A stretch of DNA of 14,822 bases from Nocardioidaceae bacterium (GTDB lineage: Bacteria; Actinomycetota; Actinomycetes; Propionibacteriales; Nocardioidaceae), in assembly GCA_013698435.1 (NCBI GenBank), contig JACCVA010000330.1, positions 1-14,822 of the forward strand, in the 5' to 3' direction. The notes below the pieces were generated by a model. It did not search any database, had not been told where the DNA came from, and saw only the letters and a list, made by a program, of their open reading frames with translations. Position numbers and translations under genes: made by a program. How positions within the stretch are numbered: position 1 is the first letter of the stretch; the number at the start of each line of letters is the position of its first letter. This document shows positions 1 to 5,718 of this stretch, piece after piece.

Positions 1-929
1 GGCTCCAGCCACTCGAGGGCGACCTCGCCCTTGACACCGAGCCTCTCCTGCCGTCCACGGTTGAGAGCGGTACGTACAACGGCAAGCAGTACGGAGCCCC
101 CTGGCTCACCGACGGTGGGATGCTCTACTACCGCAGCGACCTCGTCGACACTCCGCCTGAGACGTGGGGCGAGATGATGGACATGTGCTCCATCGCCGAG
201 GACAACGACATGGAGTGCTTCGCGGGCCAGTTCTCCAAGTACGAGGGCTTGACGGTGAATGCTGCCGAGGCGATCAACGGCGCCGGTGGCGCCATCGTGG
301 GTGACGACGGTTCCACGCCCACCGTCGACAGCCCCCAGGCAGCCGCTGGTCTGAGCCAGCTCGTTGACGCCTTCGCCAACGGCAACATCCCCGAGGAGGC
401 CATCACCTACACCGAGGAAGAGGGCCGAATCGCCTTCGAGTCGGGCAAGCTCCTCTTCCTACGGAACTGGCCTTACGTATACAGCCTCGCGTCGACGGAG
501 AAAAGCTCCAAGGTCAAGGGCAAGTTCGACGTTGCCCCGTTGCCCGGTGCCGACGGCGTCGGTGCGTCTTCCCTCGGTGGTCACAACCTGGCCATCAGTG
601 CCTACTCCGACAACAAAGCGACCGCGATCGACTTCATCAAGTTCATGGAGAGTGAGGAGAGCCAGCGGTTCTTCGTCACGAAGGGCTCAGCTGCGCCTTC
701 GTTCGCCGCTCTGTATGACGACGCCCAGCTGGCGAAGGACTTCCCGTACCTGCCCGTGCTGAAGCAGTCGCTCGAGAACGCGGTCCCTCGTCCGATCACG
801 CCTTTCTACCCGGACGTGACCGTGGCGATCCAAGACAACGCGTATGCGGCTCTCAAGGGTGACGTGAGTGTCGAGGAAGCGCTCAAGGACATGCAGGCAG
901 CAATCAAGACAGCAACCAGCGGCGAGTGA
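1..929 (+). CDS. Sugar ABC transporter substrate-binding protein, CUT1 type (5' partial)
   Basis: C-terminal 308 residues of an extracellular sugar-binding lipoprotein-type protein; the frame is open from position 3 to the TGA at 927-929, so the start lies upstream of the window and the first ATG (120) is internal. It should capture an oligosaccharide outside the membrane and deliver it to the two permeases that follow. Family hallmarks visible are YGAPWLTDGG followed by LYYRSDLV and P..W (the hinge region of maltose/trehalose-type binding proteins), FESGKLLFLRNWPY, LGGHNLAIS, and the C-terminal pattern VPRPITPFYPDV..AIQDNAYAAL. The signal peptide and lipobox are not in view. It is followed after 79 nt and a strong hairpin by the MalF-like permease. 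Trehalose or a maltose-like alpha-glucoside is a guess from family resemblance; the specificity cannot be read from this fragment. The family call is secure. Confidence 0.9.
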   Translation, partial: LQPLEGDLALDTEPLLPSTVESGTYNGKQYGAPWLTDGGMLYYRSDLVDTPPETWGEMMDMCSIAEDNDMECFAGQFSKYEGLTVNAAEAINGAGGAIVGDDGSTPTVDSPQAAAGLSQLVDAFANGNIPEEAITYTEEEGRIAFESGKLLFLRNWPYVYSLASTEKSSKVKGKFDVAPLPGADGVGASSLGGHNLAISAYSDNKATAIDFIKFMESEESQRFFVTKGSAAPSFAALYDDAQLAKDFPYLPVLKQSLENAVPRPITPFYPDVTVAIQDNAYAALKGDVSVEEALKDMQAAIKTATSGE

Positions 930-935
930 CAAGGG

Positions 936-971
936 TCCGGGGGCCGGCTCCTGCCTGGCCCCCGGAGCCGG
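936..971 (+). promoter_or_regulatory. Intercistronic hairpin with competing fold between binding protein and permease genes
   Basis: A perfect 10-bp stem pairs 936-945 (TCCGGGGGCC) with 957-966 (GGCCCCCGGA) around an 11-nt loop. A second perfect 8-bp stem, 944-951 (CCGGCTCC) with 964-971 (GGAGCCGG), uses overlapping bases, so the two cannot form together. It starts 7 nt after the stop of the binding-protein gene and ends 26 nt before the Shine-Dalgarno of the permease gene. There is no T-run, so a full terminator is less likely. Structures in this position of binding-protein operons are known to stabilise the upstream mRNA and lower permease expression (the malE-malF situation in E. coli); that role here is inferred. 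Confidence 0.6.
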
Positions 972-1008
972 TCGCAGCGTCTCGTCCCACCCTCGCCAGG
1001 AGGCCCAA

Positions 1009-2013
1009 ATGTCAGTCAAGTCAGCGGAGGTCGCTACCGAAAAGGTCAGCGTCGACGACCAAGAACCGAAACCGCTGCGCAACCGGCTCGATCCCGGTCA
1101 GGGCCGCCGAGGATGGCTGCTCATTGCCCCGACCCTCGTCACGCTGACCATCGTCATCGTCTATCCAGTGCTCCGCGCGCTCTACCTGTCATTCCAGAAG
1201 GATGCGGCGCTGGACCCGCAGTCGGGGATGTTCGTCGCGGGTGGGTTCGCCGGTATCGACAACTACACGCACTGGATCCTCCAGCAATGTGGAGCCGTCG
1301 CCTGTGCGCCTGGCACGAATGCGGCATCGTTCTACAACGTGGTCTGGATCACGGTGATGTTCGCGGTCATCACGGTGATCCTCGAGACGGCCCTCGGCTT
1401 GTGGTTCGCGATGATCATGAACAAGAAACTCAAGGGTCGTGGCCTGCTGCGCGCGGCCATCCTCATCCCGTGGGCGATCCCCACCGCCGTCACGGCGAAG
1501 TTGTTCTTCTTCATCTTCGCCTACAAGGGCATCGCGAACAGCGTGATGAACGCCAACATCTTGTGGACCGGTGAGACGTGGCCGGCTCGGCTGGCGATCA
1601 TCGTCGCGGATGTCTGGAAGACGACTCCCTTCATGGCGCTGCTCATCCTGGCCGGCCTGCAGCTGATCTCGACGGAGGTCTACGAGTCGGCCAAGGTGGA
1701 CGGCGCGAGCGCATGGCAGCGGTTCACGCATATCACCCTTCCACTCGTACGCCCGGCCCTCATGGTGGCGGTGCTGTTCCGCACACTCGACGTGCTCCGC
1801 ATGTACGATCTCCCTGCGATCCTCACCCAGGGGTCAAACGGGACGACGACACTGTCGATCTTGGTGGTGAAAGAGCTCCGCGGTGCGCCCAACAGTTCCG
1901 CGGCACTGTCGACCATTACGTTCCTGTTCATCTTCTTCATCGCATACATGTTCATCAGGTTCCTGGGAGCCAGCGTGACAGACGACGACCCCGCCCAGCG
2001 GAAGGGGAAGTGA
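1009..2013 (+). CDS. Sugar ABC transporter permease, MalF-like (CUT1)
   Basis: Inner-membrane permease of 334 residues, first of two that form the channel for the sugar delivered by the preceding binding protein. Hydrophobic segments lie at about 37-63, 108-135, 145-170, 193-219, 250-272 and 299-319, giving six membrane spans after a polar 35-residue N-terminal tail. The cytoplasmic EAA loop that docks the ATPase is at about 223-247 (EVYESAKVDGASAWQRF then ITLPLV). The frame is open well upstream (ATG at 868), but that stretch overlaps the binding-protein gene. ATG 1009 was chosen because AGGAGG at 998-1003 lies 5 nt before it and the protein then has normal family length. The stop is 1 nt from the start of the second permease, so the two are co-translated. 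Substrate unknown. Confidence 0.95.
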   Translation: MSVKSAEVATEKVSVDDQEPKPLRNRLDPGQGRRGWLLIAPTLVTLTIVIVYPVLRALYLSFQKDAALDPQSGMFVAGGFAGIDNYTHWILQQCGAVACAPGTNAASFYNVVWITVMFAVITVILETALGLWFAMIMNKKLKGRGLLRAAILIPWAIPTAVTAKLFFFIFAYKGIANSVMNANILWTGETWPARLAIIVADVWKTTPFMALLILAGLQLISTEVYESAKVDGASAWQRFTHITLPLVRPALMVAVLFRTLDVLRMYDLPAILTQGSNGTTTLSILVVKELRGAPNSSAALSTITFLFIFFIAYMFIRFLGASVTDDDPAQRKGK

Positions 2014-2014
2014 C

Positions 2015-2914
2015 ATGGCGGCACCAACTGCAGCACCGCCCATCGACCCGACGAGAGACGCCCCACGCACGCAGAGAACAAAATCCAAGAGAGCTGCGAA
2101 TGTCCGCACGTACCTTGGCGTGGTCCTCATCGTCCTCTGGGGGCTCATCCCGTTCTACTGGATGGTGGTCACCTCGCTGCGCGACGTCGACTACACGTTT
2201 GCCACTGATTTCTGGCCCACACACGTCACCATGGCGAACTTCAACACGGTGTTCTCGACTGAGCGTGGTAACCACTTCGGTTCGGCGCTCGTCAACAGCC
2301 TCATCATCGGGGTCTCCACCACGATCATCGCCCTCCTGGTCGGGATCTTCGCGGCGTACGCGCTGGCCAACCTGAAGTTCAGGGGCAAGTTCCTGGTGAT
2401 GGGTTTCATCCTGGGGGCCTCGATGTTCCCGGGTGTTGCTCTGGTCACCCCGCTCTTCTCCCTCTTCACGGACATCGGCTGGATCGGGCAGTACCAGGCC
2501 CTGATCATCCCGAACATCTCCTTCGTACTGCCGCTGACCGTCTACACGCTCACGGCGTTCTTCCGGGAGATGCCGTGGGAGCTCGAGGAGGCGGCCCGAA
2601 TCGACGGGGCAACGCCCGCCCAGGCGTTCCGGCTGATCATCTTGCCGTTGGCGGCGCCCGGTCTGTTCACTACTGCCATCTTGGCGTTTATCGCCTCATG
2701 GAACGAGTTCCTGATCGCCAGCCAGCTGTCCGACGACTCGACCCAGCCGGTCACTGTAGCGATCGCGAGCTTCGCGGGCTCGCAACCTCACCAGGAGCCG
2801 TACACCGCGGTGATGGCGGCAGGCACGGTGGTCACGATTCCGCTGATCATCGTCGTGCTGCTCTTCCAGCGTCGCATCGTCTCGGGTCTGACCGCCGGAG
2901 GTGTCAAGGGCTGA
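2015..2914 (+). CDS. Sugar ABC transporter permease, MalG-like (CUT1)
   Basis: Second permease subunit, 299 residues, partner of the MalF-like protein. It has a polar N-terminal tail of about 30 residues, a first span at 31-53, and further spans near 90-117, 124-150, 160-181, 215-235 and 265-285. The EAA loop is at about 188-213 (ELEEAARIDGAT then LIILPLAAP). The C-terminus RRIVSGLTAGGVKG is the usual tail of CUT1 MalG-type permeases. The start ATG 2015 follows the previous stop by one base, with a purine-rich GGAAGGGGAAG Shine-Dalgarno stretch inside the end of the upstream gene. The stop TGA (2912-2914) shares its A with the ATG of a small membrane-protein gene (TGATG), indicating coupling. 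No ATPase gene follows, as is common for actinobacterial CUT1 systems that share an MsiK-type ATPase encoded elsewhere. Confidence 0.95.
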   Translation: MAAPTAAPPIDPTRDAPRTQRTKSKRAANVRTYLGVVLIVLWGLIPFYWMVVTSLRDVDYTFATDFWPTHVTMANFNTVFSTERGNHFGSALVNSLIIGVSTTIIALLVGIFAAYALANLKFRGKFLVMGFILGASMFPGVALVTPLFSLFTDIGWIGQYQALIIPNISFVLPLTVYTLTAFFREMPWELEEAARIDGATPAQAFRLIILPLAAPGLFTTAILAFIASWNEFLIASQLSDDSTQPVTVAIASFAGSQPHQEPYTAVMAAGTVVTIPLIIVVLLFQRRIVSGLTAGGVKG

Positions 2915-3186
2915 TGTCCGAGCCACGTGAGGGACGAGAGCCGGTGATCAAGGATTCCGGCCGCGGCGATACGCAGGTCAAACTCACCGCACGACAGCAG
3001 CGAGTCGAAGTCTTGATCGGGCTGTTGGGTTTCTTCACCGTGGCTGCGTTCGTGACGACATTGGTTGCCGAGGTCCGGGGCAAACCAGCCTTGACCGAGG
3101 CATTGGTCCTGGCTGCCTTTGTGCTGGCGACTTTTCTCGCCGTACGAGCGTGGAGGCGCGGCCAGCGACCTACGCAACAGCACTGA
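2914..3186 (+). CDS. Small two-helix membrane protein, last gene of sugar ABC operon
   Basis: A 90-residue protein that I do not recognise. It has a charged, Gly/Arg/Glu-rich N-terminus (1-31), a hydrophobic segment at about 32-51 (LIGLLGFFTVAAFVTTLV), a short polar turn, a second hydrophobic segment at about 60-78 (LTEALVLAAFVLATFLAV), and a basic tail (RAWRRGQRPTQQH). It is therefore probably a hairpin membrane protein with both ends in the cytoplasm. The ATG overlaps the preceding permease stop by one base (TGATG), and GGAGG at 2897-2901 and AAGGG at 2906-2910 lie just upstream, so it is most likely translated with the transporter. It may be an accessory or stability factor for the permeases, but this is inferred only from position. 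It ends 36 nt before the convergent phoH-type gene. Confidence 0.75.
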   Translation: MSEPREGREPVIKDSGRGDTQVKLTARQQRVEVLIGLLGFFTVAAFVTTLVAEVRGKPALTEALVLAAFVLATFLAVRAWRRGQRPTQQH

Positions 3187-3222
3187 TCCCCCAATCGCTT
3201 TCCCAGGGCTGACATCACACGC

Positions 3223-4587
3223 TCACAAGGAGATGTCTTCGAGCATCTCGGTGACGAGAGCGGCGATCGGCGAGCGCTCGGAGCGCGTCAACGTGACGTG
3301 CGCGAACAGCGGGTGGCCCTTCAGCTTCTCAACCACCGCCACCACGCCGTCGTGTCGTCCCACCCGCAGGTTGTCGCGCTGGGCGACATCATGGGTCAGG
3401 ACGACCTTGGAGTTCGCGCCCACCCGGGACAGCACGGTGAGCAGCACGTTGCGTTCAAGCGACTGTGCCTCGTCGACGACCACGAATGCGTCATGCAGGG
3501 ACCGGCCACGGATGTGGGTGAGCGGGAGCACCTCGAGCATCCCGCGTGCCAGCACCTCGTCGATCACGTCGGTGCTCGTGACCGCGCCGAGGGTGTCGAA
3601 CACAGCTTGCGCCCATGGCTGCATCTTCTCGGACTCGCTGCCGGGTAGGTAGCCGAGCTCTTGCCCACCCACGGCGAAGAGTGGCCGGAACACCACGACC
3701 TTCTTGTGCTGGCGGCGCTCCAGCACCGCCTCGAGCCCGGCGCACAGGGCAAGCGCCGACTTGCCGGTGCCGGCCCGGCCGCCGAGCGAGACGATGCCGA
3801 TCTCGGGATCCAGCAACAGGTCGAGGGCGACACGCTGCTCAGCCGAGCGGCCGCGGAGCCCGAATGCCTCGCGGTCACCGCGCACGAGTTTCACCTGCTT
3901 GTCGGGGGTGACCCGCCCCAGCGCGCTGCCGCGGTCAGACAGGAGCACGAGCCCCGAGTGGCACGGCAGGTCGCTGGCGAACTCGAGGTCGACGCTGCCC
4001 TCGGCGTACAGCGCGTCGATGTCCGCGGCGGTCACGTCGACCTCGCTCATCCCGGTGAACCCGGTCGAGACGGCCAGCTCGGCGCGGTACTCCTCCGCAG
4101 GGAGACCGACCGCTGACGCCTTCACGCGCATTGGCAGGTCCTTGGACACCAACGTGACGTGGTGTCCCTCCGACTGCAGGTTGAGCGCCACCGCGAGGAT
4201 CCGGCTGTCGTTGTCGCCGAGGCGGAAACCCGCAGGAAGCACGGCTGGGTCGGTGTGGTTGAGCTCCACCCGTAGCGTGCCGCCGTCGTCGCCGATCGGC
4301 ACGGGCGCGTCGAGCCGACCGTGCCGGAGGCGAAGGTCGTCCAAGGCCCGCAAGGCCTGTCGGGCGAAGTACCCCAGCTCGGGGTGGGCGCGTTTGCCCT
4401 CGAGCTCTGTGATCACGACGACGGGCAGCACCACCTGGTGCTCGTGAAAGCGTCGCAGCGAGCCGGGGTCGGCGAGCAGCACGCTCGTGTCGAGCACAAA
4501 GGTGCGGGTAGCCGGTACGGACCGCTTCGGGCGAGGCCGTGACGCTGAGGCCACTGTTCCGGAGGTGCTGCTGTGATCTGCAACCAC
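3223..4587 (-). CDS. phoH2: PhoH2-type protein: N-terminal PIN nuclease domain fused to PhoH ATPase
   Basis: Cytoplasmic two-domain RNA-processing protein of 454 residues. The PIN domain (about 29-165) shows the expected acidic residues: D33 in FVLDTSVLL, E61/E63 in ITELEGK, D125/D127 in GDNDSRI and D150 in SKDLPMR. The PhoH ATPase domain (about 245-454) has Walker A GRAGTGKS at 270-277, the FRPLF..GGQELGYLPG segment, Walker B VVVDEAQ at 369-375 and LTHDVAQRDN near 398-407. Mycobacterial PhoH2 of this architecture has sequence-directed RNase and RNA helicase activity and belongs to the phoAT-phoH2 toxin-antitoxin pair. The start is uncertain: an in-frame ATG at 4620 would add 11 residues but has only GGGCGG before it and abuts a 10-bp hairpin. 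GTG 4587 has GAGGGA (4594-4599) at 6-nt spacing and was preferred. No phoAT-sized ORF precedes it. It is downstream of, and co-directional with, the prenyltransferase gene. Confidence 0.93.
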   Translation of the reverse strand: MVADHSSTSGTVASASRPRPKRSVPATRTFVLDTSVLLADPGSLRRFHEHQVVLPVVVITELEGKRAHPELGYFARQALRALDDLRLRHGRLDAPVPIGDDGGTLRVELNHTDPAVLPAGFRLGDNDSRILAVALNLQSEGHHVTLVSKDLPMRVKASAVGLPAEEYRAELAVSTGFTGMSEVDVTAADIDALYAEGSVDLEFASDLPCHSGLVLLSDRGSALGRVTPDKQVKLVRGDREAFGLRGRSAEQRVALDLLLDPEIGIVSLGGRAGTGKSALALCAGLEAVLERRQHKKVVVFRPLFAVGGQELGYLPGSESEKMQPWAQAVFDTLGAVTSTDVIDEVLARGMLEVLPLTHIRGRSLHDAFVVVDEAQSLERNVLLTVLSRVGANSKVVLTHDVAQRDNLRVGRHDGVVAVVEKLKGHPLFAHVTLTRSERSPIAALVTEMLEDISL

Positions 4588-4623
4588 TGTTGATCCCTCG
4601 TGGACCGCGCGGAGCATCATCCG

Positions 4624-4650
4624 CCCGGTCCGATGACTAGTCGGACCGGG
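4624..4650 (-). promoter_or_regulatory. Perfect 10-bp hairpin in the phoH2 leader
   Basis: CCCGGTCCGA (4624-4633) pairs perfectly with TCGGACCGGG (4641-4650) around a 7-nt loop. It lies 3 bp upstream of the outer ATG (4620) and about 25 bp upstream of the Shine-Dalgarno of the preferred GTG start. No T-run follows on either strand. It could act as a Rho-independent-like or tail-less terminator for the upstream prenyltransferase transcript, or as a leader structure controlling phoH2 translation. The loop contains the TAG stop of a short leader ORF on the minus strand. The structure is directly visible; its role is inferred. Confidence 0.6.
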
Positions 4651-4696
4651 AACGACACGCCCCAGGGCACGATGCCTGCCCTGGTGAGCTCTGCAC
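4637..4696 (-). CDS. Possible 19-residue leader peptide upstream of phoH2
   Basis: A GTG at 4694-4696 is preceded at 6-nt spacing by a perfect GGGAGG Shine-Dalgarno (4703-4708) and opens a frame of 19 codons ending in TAG (4637-4639). The peptide would read MQSSPGQASCPGACRSRSD, with two cysteines and a basic end. Its stop lies in the loop of the 10-bp hairpin at 4624-4650 and its body covers the 8-bp hairpin at 4662-4684, so ribosome position could decide which structures form before phoH2. A functional leader peptide is inference; the Shine-Dalgarno could be chance, and a peptide this short has no coding statistics. Confidence 0.22.
   Translation of the reverse strand: MQSSPGQASCPGACRSRSD
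4662..4684 (-). promoter_or_regulatory. Second 8-bp hairpin in the phoH2 leader
   Basis: CCAGGGCA (4662-4669) and TGCCCTGG (4677-4684) form a perfect 8-bp stem with a 7-nt loop, 11 bp from the larger hairpin. The pair sits in tandem between the prenyltransferase gene and phoH2 and lies inside the short leader ORF at 4637-4696, so translation of that ORF would melt it. Function not established. Confidence 0.4.
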
Positions 4697-4823
4697 GATG
4701 GGCCTCCCGCGGCGGCTGGCTTGCCCGCCTGCCGTCAGTCCGACGTTACGACGCACCCTGCACCGAGCCGCGACGACACGCCCGGGCTCGGGGGAAGTCC
4801 ATGACGGAAAACGACAAGCCCCA

Positions 4824-4839
4824 AGCGTCGCGCGGCGCT
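4824..4839 (-). terminator. Weak hairpin at the end of the prenyltransferase gene
   Basis: AGCGTC and GGCGCT (4824-4829 and 4834-4839) can form a 6-bp GC-rich stem with one G-U pair and a 4-nt loop, overlapping the TAG stop of the prenyltransferase gene. On the minus strand it is followed by TGGGGCTTGTCGTTTTCC, which is only loosely T-rich. It is a poor terminator by itself and is listed with low confidence. Confidence 0.2.
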
Positions 4840-5602
4840 AACGCCCGTATCGGCGCTCTCGCGCGGCGTACGCGCGGATCGCGCGCAAGAAGTCCGTACG
4901 CCGGAAGTCCGGCCACAGGGCCTCGCAGAAGTAGAACTCGCTGTGTGCGCTCTGCCAGAGCAGGAACCCGCCGAGCCGCTGCTCCCCCGACGTCCGGATC
5001 ACCAGGTCCGGGTCGGGCTGACCGCGCGTGTAGAGGTGCTCGCCGATGTGCTCGACGTCGATGACGTCAGCGAGCTCCTCGATCGTCGTCCCGCGGGCTG
5101 CGTGCTCGTGCAGCAGCGACCGGACGGCGTCGGCGAGCTCGCGCCGCCCACCGTAGGCAACCGCGATGTTGACCGTCATCCCGTCGACGTCGGAGGTGGC
5201 GTCGGCGGCCGCCTTGAGCCGGGCGGCACTGGCGGCGGGCAGCATGTCGAGTGCACCCACAGGGTGGATCCGCCAACGGCCGGTCTCGACCAGCTCGTCG
5301 ACCAGGTCGCCGATCACCCGCATCAAGGGCTCCACCTGTTCAAGGGGCCGGGCGAGATTGTCCGTCGACAGCAACCACAGGGTGACGAGCTTGACCTGCA
5401 GCTGGTCGCACCAGCCGAGGAACTCCTGGATCTTGTCTGCACCGGCGAGGTAGCCGCCCTCGACCTGTTCCCCGACACCTTTGGCCCATCGGCGGTTGCC
5501 GTCGCACATAACACCGATGTGGTGAGGGATCTTGTCGGGAGGAAGATTGCGCAGGATTCGCCGCTCGTAGACGTCGTAGGCCAAGGACCAGATCGACCCC
5601 AT
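4838..5602 (-). CDS. uppS: Isoprenyl transferase (cis-prenyltransferase), short-chain Rv1086-like
   Basis: 254-residue cis-prenyl diphosphate synthase that adds isopentenyl units in Z configuration to an allylic diphosphate, feeding the undecaprenyl/decaprenyl carrier lipid of cell-wall synthesis. Family signatures are GVMCDGNRRWA with catalytic Asp34, LWLLSTDNLARP near 75-86, AYGGRRELADAV near 149-160, and RTSGEQRLGGFLLWQSAHSEFYF then LWPDF near 203-233. STDN in place of the STEN common in undecaprenyl synthases, and the overall wording, match the mycobacterial short-chain (Z)-farnesyl diphosphate synthase Rv1086 better than Rv2361c; product chain length cannot be fixed by eye. ATG 5602 has GGGAGG (5612-5617) at 9 nt. 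It is divergent from a hemolysin III gene, the same neighbourhood as Rv1085c-Rv1086. phoH2 follows on the same strand after about 220-250 nt containing hairpins. Confidence 0.93.
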   Translation of the reverse strand: MGSIWSLAYDVYERRILRNLPPDKIPHHIGVMCDGNRRWAKGVGEQVEGGYLAGADKIQEFLGWCDQLQVKLVTLWLLSTDNLARPLEQVEPLMRVIGDLVDELVETGRWRIHPVGALDMLPAASAARLKAAADATSDVDGMTVNIAVAYGGRRELADAVRSLLHEHAARGTTIEELADVIDVEHIGEHLYTRGQPDPDLVIRTSGEQRLGGFLLWQSAHSEFYFCEALWPDFRRTDFLRAIRAYAARERRYGR

Positions 5603-5625
5603 CCCCGTGGACCTCCCTCTCCGTC

Positions 5626-5654
5626 ACCGTACGACGCTGCGGCTCGGCCGTCAG
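5626..5654 (-). promoter_or_regulatory. Candidate promoter of the prenyltransferase gene
   Basis: On the minus strand CTGACG (5649-5654, four of six matches to TTGACA) and TACGGT (5626-5631, fitting the actinobacterial TANNNT -10) are separated by 17 nt. Transcription would begin near 5618-5620, giving a leader of about 17 nt that just includes the GGGAGG site before ATG 5602. Geometry is good but the motif is short. Confidence 0.45.
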
Positions 5655-5663
5655 TGACGTCAC
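5654..5663. promoter_or_regulatory. 10-bp palindrome between divergent promoters, possible operator
   Basis: GTGACGTCAC is a perfect 10-bp palindrome in the 116-bp divergent region. It touches the -35 element of the minus-strand promoter and sits about 20 bp upstream of the -35 of the plus-strand promoter, which is where a dimeric regulator could act on both genes. No regulator gene is nearby and a 10-bp palindrome can arise by chance. Confidence 0.3.
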
Positions 5664-5683
5664 AACCCATCTCAGGTTACGGG

Positions 5684-5712
5684 ATGAAAGTCGCTGGGAT
5701 GGCCTCTACCGT
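5684..5712 (+). promoter_or_regulatory. Candidate leaderless promoter of the hemolysin III gene
   Basis: ATGAAA (5684-5689, four of six matches to TTGACA) and TACCGT (5707-5712, TANNNT -10) are 17 nt apart. Exactly 6 nt separate the -10 from ATG 5719, so the expected transcription start is the A of the start codon. This TANNNT-N6-ATG layout is the standard leaderless arrangement in actinobacteria. GGGGA directly before the ATG is too close to serve as a Shine-Dalgarno. Confidence 0.5.
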
Positions 5713-5718
5713 GGGGAC

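Noticed and set aside
868..1008. N-terminal extension of the MalF-like permease from ATG 868
   Set aside because: The extension lies inside the binding-protein gene and the hairpin spacer; ATG 1009 has AGGAGG at 5 nt and gives normal length.
3230..3249. 6-bp hairpin GAGATG/CATCTC near the convergent gene ends as terminator
   Set aside because: It lies within the coding end of the PIN-PhoH gene, has an 8-nt loop and no T-run; probably chance.
4600..5064. 154-codon + strand frame covering the phoH2/prenyltransferase spacer
   Set aside because: It overlaps both gene ends, is Arg/Ala/Ser-rich and has no plausible start context; the internal ATG at 4801 has a GGGGGAAG before it but its peptide runs into the prenyltransferase antisense strand.
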